In this document: piece after piece, positions 31,510-42,573 of the stretch | Position numbering within the stretch: position 1 is the first letter of the stretch | Layout: each line of letters begins with the position of its first letter | Assembly: GCA_016906335.1 (NCBI GenBank) | Contig: JADEYG010000005.1 | Coordinates: 1 to 64,000, forward strand | Reading direction: 5' to 3' | DNA length: 64,000 bases | Origin: Novakomyces olei | Taxonomy: Eukaryota; Ascomycota; Novakomycetes; Novakomycetales; Novakomycetaceae | Program-made: the position numbers and the translations under genes | The notes under the pieces: model-generated | Databases searched by the model: none | Told to the model about the DNA's origin: nothing | Seen by the model: the letters and a program-made list of their open reading frames with translations, nothing else

Positions 31510-32129
31510 CGAAGCTTTAGGTCCTACACTGGCTTCGTTTAACAAGCAGCTGATTTCTATTATTTATAATTATTCTCTAGTCAGCTTGGATAGGTTCCAG
31601 GAGTGAGGGCTATTTCGCATTTCTACCATGGACACTATTTCGTTTTCCAATAAGCGTTGCTTTATTTAGTTTACAGCATTTTAGTTCCAGGGGAGTTTTT
31701 GGTATCATATATCTGCTTTAATTGAACTTTCAAGTTGGCATTCTCTATCAAATTTTAAATGTATTTTCCATTGCAATTGTAAACTTCCTTTTTGTCAGGG
31801 GCCCAATTATACATTTTATATCGGAAATACAGCTTCGATTAATTTTAGTAGTTTTTCATCTTTTATCTTTTAGAATTACCACAATCAACTATATACTAAG
31901 CTAAGCGCCTCCGCTACCGCTATCTCATATGCTCGCATGTGTTGGGATTGCCAGCACATGCAAGTTACACAAAATGGAATTTCTCCATAATTCCCGTCTT
32001 GAATATATCTAGTATTGGTAACTAACCCTAACCCTGTATTAATAGTTTTTACAAAGGGTAGGTAAATTTAATATAAGATTAAAACGTGCGCGTACGCTTG
32101 ATTACTTCTTGAAATTGCTAGAGCTGTTC
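31510..32129. promoter_or_regulatory. Upstream region of HNH gene 1 with telobox
   Basis: No gene. TAACTAACCCTAACCCTG at 32019-32036 lies 94 bp before the HNH1 ATG and could be eroded telomere or a binding site for a TTAGGG-binding (Tbf1-type) factor. Confidence 0.55.
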
Positions 32130-32948
32130 ATGGCGACTAGTCGTGACTGGTTCAGGGAAATTGAGTATGAAACCAGTGCAGAGTACTGGCCGGACCGGGG
32201 GTTTGCTTATTTAGTGTCCTCAGAAGGGGTGCCGTTTGCTGCTGTGCCGGTGCAGTTTGCTTGCGTGGGGTCGTACCCTGTCGACAAGGTTGCCTATCTA
32301 CTCCGGGTGCTGAGGGGCCTGATCAGCAATCTGCCTGCGAATGGACCTCTGCTTAAAGTTGGAGATAACTTCGTAGACGTTGAATCTGAGATTCGGCCCG
32401 TGGCTTACACTCTTCCTGAGCCCGTGCACGAAGCCATCGAGTTTTGTGCCGGACCACAAGGCAAATCATATTCAAAAAAGTTCCAAGATGCTGATGGATC
32501 GTCGACCGTAAGCCGCTCATCCCGCTCTTCTGCCCATCAAAGTGCATTTAGAGAAGATCTCTTTCTCCGAGACGGCATGTGTATCGTGACAGGAACAAGA
32601 TTTCGCAGTCGTGTCACAGCGGCTCACATAGTACCGATGAGCTTGGGCCAAAGTTTTCTCAACCAAGTTACGGGGGCTAGCGCATCGATCACACTGTTTA
32701 GCGAAAGAAATGGCTTTGTGCTCGAACGCAGTGTACACATGCTATACGACCGCTATAAATTGGGGTTCTACATTCAGGATGATGGGCAGATGATCGTTCA
32801 TTCGTTTTCCGATGATACCAAAATGTATCACGGTCAGGCGGCAAAAACAAGAGGATATGATGAAAATACACGTAGACCTGACGTGCGGCTTGTCAACTGG
32901 CACTACAATCAGTGTTTGATGGCGCGCTTTAGAGGCTTTAAGGTTTGA
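32130..32948 (+). CDS. HNH_2-family endonuclease-like protein 1
   Basis: 272 residues from the ATG at 32130 (MATSRDW), chosen because it aligns with the start of paralog 2. An N-terminal region of about 120 residues (EYWPDRGFAYLV, AVPVQFACVG) is specific to this family. After a Ser/Arg linker (VSRSSRSSAHQ) comes the HNH core: LFLRDGMCIVTG, AAHIVPMSLG (near 164), RNGFVLERSVHMLYDRYKLG (near 193). H, N and H/D ligand positions are present, so it may be active. The end WHYNQCLMARFRGFKV is conserved in all three copies. Such proteins are expanded in many fungi; their targets are unknown. Confidence 0.85.
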   Translation: MATSRDWFREIEYETSAEYWPDRGFAYLVSSEGVPFAAVPVQFACVGSYPVDKVAYLLRVLRGLISNLPANGPLLKVGDNFVDVESEIRPVAYTLPEPVHEAIEFCAGPQGKSYSKKFQDADGSSTVSRSSRSSAHQSAFREDLFLRDGMCIVTGTRFRSRVTAAHIVPMSLGQSFLNQVTGASASITLFSERNGFVLERSVHMLYDRYKLGFYIQDDGQMIVHSFSDDTKMYHGQAAKTRGYDENTRRPDVRLVNWHYNQCLMARFRGFKV

Positions 32949-33857
32949 GCTGTTAATAATGATTTAATTATGTCATCAAATGACACGGAGTTGCTTTAAT
33001 TAGTATAATTAAACGGGTTTAAACTTTACTAATCGATAATAACCTTACTCGGACTTGAACCGTAATTTTTGTTTTGTACATGTCGAGTCTGGCATCTCTT
33101 GCATCTCCATAGCGGCTTTCGTTAGCAAACGCTTCGACACGAACTCAAAGATGACATAAGGTAATAGCGGGGCATTCTCCATGAATATGTTTATGCGCGT
33201 AGTCCCAAAGAAGATATTGAACTGACTTTATATACTCAACATAATAACTTAACATAAACGTAATCATGTTCCGTGGACCGCGCCGAAACCTGACTTTGTC
33301 CGCGGTTGGATGGGTCAGTACATAGTCCCCCAAAAGCAATTGGTCGGTGGCTGCCCAAATTTACTCCTTCCTTTGCAGTTCAATATCCTTTGCATCGTTC
33401 TCAATCGCGCTTTCTACCACATATGTTAAGTACTGCACTGTCTTAACCCCCTCGCTGCCCGCCTTCTCCACCAAACCCAAAGTAACAGTAACAAACTGGA
33501 CACCTTCCGAGTCAACCACTCTCGCTATTCGCTATCGGAGGACCCCATTTCATTGCACTCGTCGTGTAGTCCAGACTATACGCCGCCATGCTTTGGTTCA
33601 AACCCTGTACGTTTCAAATATTATAGTTGTTAGAGGAACCGAAACTTATACTATGCTTAGGGTTTGTTAGGGTTTGTTAGGGTTAGTTTGGTAAACATGC
33701 TTCGAATAGCCTACCTAAATATACTATCCGTCTCCACAATAGTAAATTAATAATTAATTTAGGAAACCCTGTCCTATTATACCACTTAAATTATTATACC
33801 ACATACATTCTTTCGCCTCGCGTTCATGCAGATTAAAACCATCTCTAGGCCATTCAG
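32949..33857. promoter_or_regulatory. Spacer between HNH genes with telomere-like repeat
   Basis: No convincing gene. 33657-33686 is TTAGGGTTTG twice then TTAGGGTTAG, a 10-bp-period telomere variant in the opposite orientation to the chromosome end, 171 bp before the HNH2 ATG. Confidence 0.6.
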
Positions 33858-34676
33858 ATGGCAGAAAGACTTTATTGGTATAAGGACATTGAGTATGACA
33901 CTAGTACAGAGTACTGGCCCAATCAAGGGCTTGCATATATTGTGACTTCCCAAGGCGTTCCGTTTGCCGCCGTACCGGTCCAGTTTGTTTGCGCCGGTGA
34001 ATACCCAGTCAGCAAGATTGCCTATTTACACCGGGTGTTGAAGGGCTTGATCAGAAACTTGCCTGCGAATGGGCCTTTACTTCAACTTGATGGAACATAT
34101 GTGAACCCACAATGTGAAATTCGGGCCGCGACTTATACCCTCCCTGAACCTACCCACGATACCATTACGTTTTGTGCAGGGCCACAAGGCAAATCCTATT
34201 CAAGGAAGTTTCAAGATACTGATGGATTGTCGACCGTAAGTCGCTCATCCCGTTCATCTACTCATCAGAGTAGATTTCGAGAAGCGCTTTTTCTTCGGGA
34301 CGGTATGTGCATTGTAACGGGGATAAAATCTCTCGACCGTATCACCGCAGCTCATGTAGTTCCCATGAGTCTAGGCCAAAGCTTTCTCAGCCAAATCACA
34401 GGACGAAGTGCATTAATAACCTTGTACAGCGAAAGAAATGGTCTCGTACTGGAGCGCGGTATGCACATGCTGTACGACCGATATAAACTAGGATTCTATA
34501 TTCGGGACGATGGACAGATGATAGTTCACTCCTTTTCTGACGATGCTAAAATGTATCATGGTCGGCCGGTAATAACAAGGGAATATGATGAAGACACGCG
34601 GCGACCTGACGTGAGACTTATCAACTGGCATTACGATCAGTGTTTGATGGCGCGGTTTAGAGGGTTTAAGATTTGA
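33858..34676 (+). CDS. HNH_2-family endonuclease-like protein 2
   Basis: 272 residues, the same length as paralog 1 and roughly three-quarters identical by eye; evidently a tandem duplicate. Motifs: LFLRDGMCIVTG, AAHVVPMSLG, RNGLVLERGMHMLYDRYKLG, ending WHYDQCLMARFRGFKI. The HNH residues are kept, and most differences are conservative, which suggests selection for function. ATG at 33858 (MAERLYWY). Confidence 0.85.
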   Translation: MAERLYWYKDIEYDTSTEYWPNQGLAYIVTSQGVPFAAVPVQFVCAGEYPVSKIAYLHRVLKGLIRNLPANGPLLQLDGTYVNPQCEIRAATYTLPEPTHDTITFCAGPQGKSYSRKFQDTDGLSTVSRSSRSSTHQSRFREALFLRDGMCIVTGIKSLDRITAAHVVPMSLGQSFLSQITGRSALITLYSERNGLVLERGMHMLYDRYKLGFYIRDDGQMIVHSFSDDAKMYHGRPVITREYDEDTRRPDVRLINWHYDQCLMARFRGFKI

Positions 34677-36788
34677 ATTGCTATGCCGTGTACCTGCTAT
34701 GATATGTTACTTGATGGTTTTAAGGTGTGACGTGATGAATTGCCGAAAATGATTTCTACCACTTCTGTTCTCCGTCTAATTCGGTTCAGTCAATTACCGC
34801 TATCAAACTCATATAATCTGAGCTCCTTTGGGTTTCTTCAATGACAAGGTATCAGAAAAGCGTATTCTTGTTCTTGAGATATCTCGGCGTACTTTGACTG
34901 CGTATATTCTTAATGTCACAATCTCTTTACCCCAGGCTTGTTTGTCGAAGTATTCATGAGATCACTAATAGTTGCGGTTTGTTACCTTTCCGAAATTAGG
35001 AACTTGAGCCACTTGTGACATTAAGGATTTATGATTTGTTTTGTGCAACACATGGTTTGTTTTGCAGCCATCTCTACTCAAAGTTTTGCCCAATTTTTCT
35101 TCCTTTCAATCTTTCACCTCCATTCCTTTCAGAACGCTGCCCAAGTGTCTAGGCCCTTTAGAAAGCCGATCTTTTCTTGGATAATAGCGGCTTACGCTCA
35201 ATCTGTCCAAGCTTCTTTGAAGTATTCAATCGAATCCAAACTGTTAGCAAAATATTAGAGGTGGACAGGAGAATTACTCCAAGGCCACTAAAGCAATAAT
35301 CCTCTTATTACTCCGGTGGCGGTCACAAGCTTGCAAAAATGCCGGATTTGTGTAGCGCCTGAAAAACATTTAAACGCTTTTCAAAGTTCGTTTGGATCAT
35401 ACTGATGGCTTCGTTGGCAGCAAGTCTTTCCAAAGTCAGACTCAGCAAGACGCTAAGCCTTAGCCCACACACTATGCTACGTTTATGACTCGCTAACTCA
35501 TCTGTCAAGGCTTTGTAAGTAATCTGAACTTTGCTTCCTACGCAAGCCTTACACTTATTCTTCCGCTTTTAGACAAAACCTATAAACTCGTACGCATCCA
35601 GTAGACCGCCGTATCCATCTAATCTTGCGTGCCCTCTATTGCTGTTATGTCTCTAGCCGCGCTTTTATGCTTAGCTTGACATCAATCTATAATCTACAAG
35701 CGCTCGTTTTTCGTTGCGCCCTAAAATAATTGTTACTCTCAATTTACATAGACCGGCTTTCTTTGCGTCTAGCAAGCCGCGAAATTTTAAAAACAATGAG
35801 TGCACTGTGGCATGCGGGATACACGAATGAAATTAGCCAAGGTAATGATCAGATTTTTGAAAAACATTGATGCCTTTTGTTCATGAAGAAACTTTGGCCA
35901 GCAATCAAAGTTCGTCGTTCCAGATGAGTATAAACACAAAGTAAAACAAGCGAATGAATCTACAAAGAAATTATATTTGTCTGATGTGGACTTGACTGAA
36001 ATTTCGGAATGTTCATTTTTGCACATTATCTGATTATCTGCGTATTCTTCAGTTATGCCCTATTATCGCTAACAATTGCATCAAAAGGAAATCTAAGATA
36101 AAATTACATCCTGCACCCAATAACTTCTTACATAGCTCAAAATTCAAGTATCTCCAAAATTAGTCATTTTATACAATTTATAATTATGCATTTACATGCC
36201 TACCCTTCTCGTGTAATTTATGATGCTTTTTTTGTAAAATGTTTTGTCTTCTCTACTTTTCTGCTCTTTTCGTCCCTCCCTACGCATCGACGACACAATT
36301 CTTAATTTCCAAGTTTTTATCTTATTTTTAAAATTTTCTATCTTACCGTGCTTCTGTTTATAATTTTCTTATAATTTTCATAAATCTTGTATTTTATTAT
36401 TCTTCTACTTTGTACCATATAATTGGTAATCGCCGAACCAACCACAAGGTTATAGACTTATAGCCAAATGTGGGTTTCAATATTTTTACAGGCAAAAATT
36501 TTTGAATCAAGTATATACTGATTTGTTTCTCTTTACCATGTATCAACTTTCACAATTAGCTGTAATTTTCTAATTTTACAAGCAAATACACTTTCTATTC
36601 AGCACGAACTTGAAAACGTACGAATGGCAAGACCTACTTACTTCATTGCACGCTCCGCACGCAGACTCTTCTCCCGGCCAATTCGACAAACATTATTTTT
36701 CATCATCCCCATATCATAATGAATATTTGTCTTTCAAAGACAACACATCCTACACAAAATATCACCGTCCGGTAACGTCATTCCTCTT
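34677..36788. other. 2.1-kb gene-free spacer
   Basis: Only short frames (for example 35323-35508 and 35787-36026, minus strand) without recognisable domains. Base composition turns strongly AT-rich after about 36060. I see no RNA gene. Could hold an old decayed insertion. Confidence 0.5.
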
Positions 36789-38575
36789 TTAGGAATTCGT
36801 ATGTTGAAAGACTATCCGTGCCAGTTTTGGTCCAGGATAGTGTTTGCGCGCTCTTACAACCCACCACACCGTAGTGAGAAAGAAGCATCCACAGAAAATC
36901 ACGCTGTTGTAGTTCATATCGCTTACACTTGTGGGATTGACGTATGCTGCGTATAAATTAGCATGGCACATACATTCAAGATTTTCAGAAGCATACGGAA
37001 GCAGTACATGATGTTGAAGAAAATGATGAAAAGCACAGAGATGATGTTGACAGCCATGCCGTAACGTCCCAGCCATAAAGGGCCAGGCTGAATGTTTTTG
37101 CGACCAGAGAGAATGTGTGGAATTATGGCAAACGCGTAAGACGCCGTGGTGAATATTGCGAAAGCACCCACCAAATCGCTAAACGCCGTGCTACTTCCGC
37201 ACAAAATGGCACCAAAAGCGGTAACCCAAAAGGCTAAATCGATTAGCACTGTCAAATTGAATTACGTACCATAAAATAGAGTAGCGTTTACAGGACAGCT
37301 GAGGTCTTCATTAACGCGTGAAAAAAAGTTCGAAAAGGGAATGGCCTGGTCGCGCGCTAGAGACCAGACAATACGGGCATTCTAGAACAGTGAGCATATT
37401 AAAACTCTCTAGACGGCTGTACAAACACTTACAGAAATTAGTGATCCAATAATGCAAGTGTAGATACACAGAAACACAATGAAGAGCAATCCAAAAGCAC
37501 CACCCCTGCCAGCAGCTTGTTCGTAAACAATGGCAAGAGGAAATACAGTATCACCGGAAGCAACAGCAGAAAAGTCCGAAACAGAGTAAAAAGCAGCAAT
37601 TATAAAGACAAACGTTGTTAAGAAGCCGAGGCCAAGCTGGACAAGAACAACAAGCGGCATAGTCTTTTCAGGGTCTTCCAGCTCTTCCGACAAGTGCGAT
37701 GCAGCATCAGACGTGCCTATTGTAAATGCACCGTTGAGACAGCCGGTCAGAAAAGCTACACCACCCGACCATCCGGACGAGTTCTGCCATTCTGTCCAAA
37801 CAAACGAGTGGCTTGCAAGCTGCCTGGGCATAGTAAGGAGAACAATAAAAGTCACCACGACGCCGGCAACGATAAGAAATAAGCAGAGTTTATTTATTAG
37901 TGGCATCAAGTTGTTTCCAAAAACCACAATAGCCACCCCAATCCACAGCAGACCAATATAAACAATGTAGATTTGCCATTCTGCCTGGTTCGTGTTTGGG
38001 TTGTATATGAGATACATTTGATACAAAGAATTTGCAGCAATCTCAGTGATGGAACATAGCCCAAAAAAATATCCCCAAAAACTCATATATCCAGCATAAA
38101 ATCCACAGATGCGTCCCCATTTGGGTCCGCCTGCGATTGAGGCCCAGTGATAAATTCCGCCTGCTGTGGGAATAGCAGAGGCAAACTATTGCATAAGCAA
38201 TCAGACGCGAGTAAAAGAAGAAGCCTACCTCAGCAATCGAGAGCCCAATAAAAGTGTAGTAAAAGCAAGCAGTTATAAACTCATATATCACACCTGGAGG
38301 GCCGCCGTTGGCTATGAGATTAGCATACACGGTGCGGAAGCCTCTATAACCCAAAACCTACCGACAGCAATGCTGATGGAGCCACCCATGGCGGTCCAGG
38401 CATTGTCAATAATAAGAGCTAGCCCGCAGATGCTCAGAAAGGAATGATGCCGTTTCAATTGATCCTTGTAGCCGCTCGCGTTCACTAAATCCGTGCTTCC
38501 AAGCTCAGGCGAGTCCGCCTCGTGCCTTTGGGTTTTCATCTCCACGTCCGCGCCTTTGTAGGCCATTGCAGTCAT
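36789..38575 (-). CDS. APC-family permease, choline/GABA type
   Basis: Six exons: 38362-38575, 38229-38311, 37433-38185, 37270-37381, 36997-37233 and 36789-36946; 518 residues, the usual size. Introns of 50, 43, 51, 36 and 50 nt rejoin a continuous APC protein. Family marks: SIAVANGGPPGVIYEF in helix 1-2, AIPTAGGIYHWAS, FTIGTSDAASHLSEELEDP, NARIVWSLARDQAIPF and the FPYVNPTSVSDMNYNSV stretch typical of Hnm1/Uga4-like carriers near the end. About 12 membrane spans. Likely imports choline, GABA or a related amine at the plasma membrane. GATA-type sites lie upstream (38851-38880, 39346-39380). Confidence 0.85.
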
Positions 38576-40314
38576 AGTATGTTTGCCGCACTGACTAGCC
38601 GTTTTCCTAGCACTTTTGCATCTTTCGGACGCTTTTTATTGAAATGACCCGCGCCGATAGCTCCATCGGATGGGTCCGATCCAGCGACTTGTCAGTTCAT
38701 ACTGAGTGAAATAACCGTATTGGGTAACTTTGGCCGACCTATTTTGCGGTAACGGATATCTCTTGGCCAATCAAGAACTAGGAATTAGAAATGACGGAAT
38801 TGGAATGGAGCAATGCCCTACGTGGGATTCCCAATACGTGGGAATAGTCTCTGATAACGAGTCTGATAACACTCGACAGCAGTGAGCAGCAGTTGCGAAC
38901 ACACCGGCAGTGCGGACAAGCAGGCGGCAGATAGAGAGATGTAGGAGAGTCTTGTGTGGCGGATGCAAGTGCTCAACGCGTGGTTTTCCTGCCACGAACC
39001 GGGGACCTTGACAACGACAAAGACCAAGGGCGTTATACCACTCATCCGGCAGTCTTTGTTTTCATTACACACACCATTGTCATGCTTGTAGCATACCTTA
39101 TCAGTAACACGGCGCCTGGGGGTTTTTGGGGTTTTTTTATAAGTTTAGTCTCCTATTAATGGTAAGCGGTCCCATGTCATATTCCCACATATATATTAAT
39201 TACTAATAAGACGAAAACAGTTTAATAGCGAATCTTGGAATACAGGCCAACGACTGAAACAAGGGAGGCTCTTTGATTTCCTGTGGGGCGGGTTCAAAAA
39301 GTCAGACATGAATCCGGAATCTGTTTAGTGATCTGAAATAAGGGGTGATTCACTGATAAGACAAACCTTATCTTTTAAATTACACTATACACATATAAAA
39401 GAAAGAAGAATGTATAGAATTTTTAATTAGTAATTAGTAATTAATAATTAACAATCAATAATCAATAATTAAAACATATACAATACATCAATAGGCCATC
39501 AGGCCTTAGATTGCGCATTACTATGCAAGAAAGCCCGCACAATAGAAATTTGTCCTTATGGTAAATTAGAAGGAGCCAAAACTAAAGGTAAAAAGAGGCT
39601 ACAGAGAAGTATATGTGTTGCCCAAAATTTGTGAGAGACCTTATAGTGCGGTGCTCTTCAGCGAGTACATAGCCGTAATCAAGTAACTGTATTCACGGTA
39701 TCTACCCGGTTCCTAGTAAAGCGTGAATCGTGGCCATAATCGTAGCGTCCACCCACGCATGTAAACGGCCGAGTAAAGCGCAAATTGCTCCCGGAAAAAG
39801 GTATGGGTCCAGTACCTTGGCCTGAGTCTAATAGCAATGACGAATGATTGCCTCCACCTTGATGGGACACGAGTCGTCATGTTTCGGCAGCAAGACACGG
39901 GTCCATTGATTCCATACAGTAAACACGTTTTATCTCATTCAATTCTGAAAGTGCGCAACCTACCATACTTTATTCTGTCATATTGGATTCCTCAGTACAC
40001 AAGTCTGCCATACATTATTCTCCTACATTCCCCTACCCTACATTCTAAAATAACCCTTAGTGAACTATTACTTGTACGAGTATATTATGAGCTAGAATTC
40101 CTTAACCCTAAGCTACCATTCATCTTTAGTATTAATTTCTATACATATCCCATTCACCAGCAAACATTCTGCACTGCAATTTAAGCAAACAAGTCGCACA
40201 ATTTTCGCGATAAAACAAATCAGTGTTGATGGTTGAGAAACCTTCCGAGTTTCAGCTGCAGCAGTCCAGCCTTGATTTAATTTGGAAATAGTGCTGTCGC
40301 GCTGTTCTGTCAAA
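38576..40314. promoter_or_regulatory. Spacer upstream of the permease and HNH gene 3
   Basis: No gene. CTGATAA occurs twice near 38850-38880 and CTGATAAGAC...CTTATC at 39356-39376, candidate GATA-factor sites for the permease. A run of AATTAATAATTA repeats lies at about 39420-39475. AACCCTAA at 40104-40111 is 204 bp before the HNH3 ATG. Confidence 0.5.
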
Positions 40315-41169
40315 ATGGCGAGGGAACTGGATTACACAACCTGCGCTGAAAGCTTAGAGTTATACCCTTTGCTTATTGTTGTGGATTCGGAAGGCGGTCT
40401 AATAGAACAGATTCCTTTTGTTTTTATCGACAGCTCTGGGTCGCCAAATGTGCGGACAGTGTCATATTTGCTACAGACATTGCTTAGCATTTTGCTGGTT
40501 GAGGACGGATCAATTGAGCTTGAGCGAGACGGTGTCACTTGCAAGGCTTGTGACCTTTTGCAACCCACAAAATACACGTTGATAACGCCGGCTGCGTACT
40601 CTCTACGCTTTCGGCCGGGACCTCAGGGCAAGTCTTTGTTCAAAACACTTCGTCCCAAAGAAGCGTCGTCCGAGTCAACGTACAGCAGGTCATCGCGGAG
40701 CTCTGCTAGGCAACAGCAATTTAGGCTTCAGACGCTAAGTCGCGACAATAGCCGGTGTTTGGTCAGCGGTGTCATTGGCTGGGATGATGTTGAAGCTTGC
40801 CATATTGTGCCGTACAGTCTCGGTCAAGAATTTCTCAATAAAGTTGCCAACAGCACTGAAAAAGTGGCTATTGGTCTTTATGGCGTTGTAAATTCTCTAA
40901 CACTTCGGAGAGATCTTCATCGCGCGTTCGATGATTACCGGTTTGGAATATGGTACGAAAATGGGCGTTATTATGCCCACTGCTTTGCGTCGTCTCAGTT
41001 CAATGAATTTCATGGTAGGGAAATTACTTGGCCCGATATCGTTCCGGATCGGTGGAAGCCAAGCCCTCAGTTATTAAATTGGCATTATACCCAGTGTTTG
41101 ATGGCTCGATTTCGAGGTTTTAAGGTTAACATGCCAAGGCCAGATGAGGCAGAGCTTGATGCTTTATAG
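40315..41169 (+). CDS. HNH_2-family endonuclease-like protein 3 (diverged)
   Basis: 284 residues from the ATG at 40315 (MARELDY). Much less like copies 1 and 2, but same plan: N-terminal domain, GPQGKSLF, a YSRSSRSSARQ linker, then CLVSG, CHIVPYSLG (near 162), VNSLTLRRDLHRAFDDYRFG and WHYTQCLMARFRGFKV. The HNH positions are kept as H, N, H/D. The C-terminus is longer by about 12 acidic residues. An older family member, separated from the other two by the permease. Confidence 0.82.
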   Translation: MARELDYTTCAESLELYPLLIVVDSEGGLIEQIPFVFIDSSGSPNVRTVSYLLQTLLSILLVEDGSIELERDGVTCKACDLLQPTKYTLITPAAYSLRFRPGPQGKSLFKTLRPKEASSESTYSRSSRSSARQQQFRLQTLSRDNSRCLVSGVIGWDDVEACHIVPYSLGQEFLNKVANSTEKVAIGLYGVVNSLTLRRDLHRAFDDYRFGIWYENGRYYAHCFASSQFNEFHGREITWPDIVPDRWKPSPQLLNWHYTQCLMARFRGFKVNMPRPDEAELDAL

Positions 41170-42573
41170 CATAGCTTACGATACAGTTATTTATGTCCAT
41201 TGGATTACTCCATGAGGTGGAAACACAAAAAACGTATTTTTCTAATCGGTTTTATGAATTTACGTTGCATGATATTGTGACTTGGTTTATCGTACAACTC
41301 TGTACATGTACATGAGCGATAGCCCCACTTCGTCGATTTGTGCCTATACGGAACCCTGAAATTCAGGACTTGAAAGAGAAGCCTTAATCAGTTGGTAAAG
41401 GAATCCTAAAACCTACACCAAAATGCTGCATTAATGAGTAAATTATCATAGCAGCATATTCCAGTCTGGCTGCTGTATGCTTTATCAGATGATCTGCAGG
41501 AATGTTAATTCTCCGGCAAAGTAGTCCTTTTCCTGTGGCTGTAAGAAAATTAACTCAGACCTTCTTCGGACTTCCATGATTTGTTTGCAATACTTTATGT
41601 TCAAAAATCTTCCAATTAAATTATGTTGTCTTGGGCTGTGAACTATTTATGGTAAACTGTTGCTAAATTTTCTATAAATATACACTGTGTCCAACAAAGA
41701 AGTTTTGTCGACCCGTTGCATTTGTCAATTCCATCTGCTTTGTCTACAATTTTCAAATTTTACAGATTTACAGGTTAGTATCATACTTTTGATCATATAT
41801 TGTTCAATTTTATTAGCTATGTCATGATTTTGGTGTTTTAATATCTGGTTTTAGGGCAAATCAAGATCTCATCTCCATAAGTTTGCTATATTAATTTATT
41901 GCGCGCTTTTGAACGATATTGAAACAAAATACAAGAACTACTGATATAGACAACTTAAAGGCTATATAGTACGCAGTAAACAGGACATAAGATTCTGATT
42001 TCTGGTGAATTGACTAATATTCTCTGACCTATTGATGGTGTCTGCTATCACAAGCCAATCTGAGGGCTAACTACCGTGAGCAATCAATAGACGAGGCTCA
42101 AAACTGCGCATTCTTTGTCCGAGAAAGCCCGGGCAAAAGAAAGTCCATATTATAGTGATAGTTATGGGTGAATTTCAATAAAATAGCGTATTCCGTCTGT
42201 ACACGGTTACTGAAATCTCGTCTACTAGGTGATGTTTTGGCCAAGAAAACGACTATTTCATCAACCCTGTATTTAACTTATCTAAGTATGAACGCTATTT
42301 AAAAATACCAGTTTGCTCAGCACTGCCTATCAAAATTAATAGACGAAATTAAAAAAATAGAAAAACCATAAATCCTTGATCAATGTTGCAAACTGCACCA
42401 AAGCAAATGGGTAGTGCTCTGTAATCAGAGAAAATCTAATATGTCTCTAGGCCCTGGTACAGCCACATATGGCTGAAATTATGCAAGTGGACTTAGTGCC
42501 AAATCCAGCCCCCTTGCCTCTACTGGTGCATAGCTTGGCCAGTACTGCACGAACCCAATGCCAATGTCCCGAA
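41170..42573. other. 1.4-kb spacer, no gene seen
   Basis: AT-rich. About 42084-42150 (ATCAATAGACGAGGC...GCGCATT...AGAAAGCCCG) resembles about 39484-39560 (ATCAATAGGCC...GCGCATT...AGAAAGCCCG), a dispersed short repeat of unknown nature. Confidence 0.45.

Noticed and set aside
33590-33625. GGTTCAAACCC resembling a tRNA B box
   Set aside because: No matching A box or foldable acceptor stem around it.
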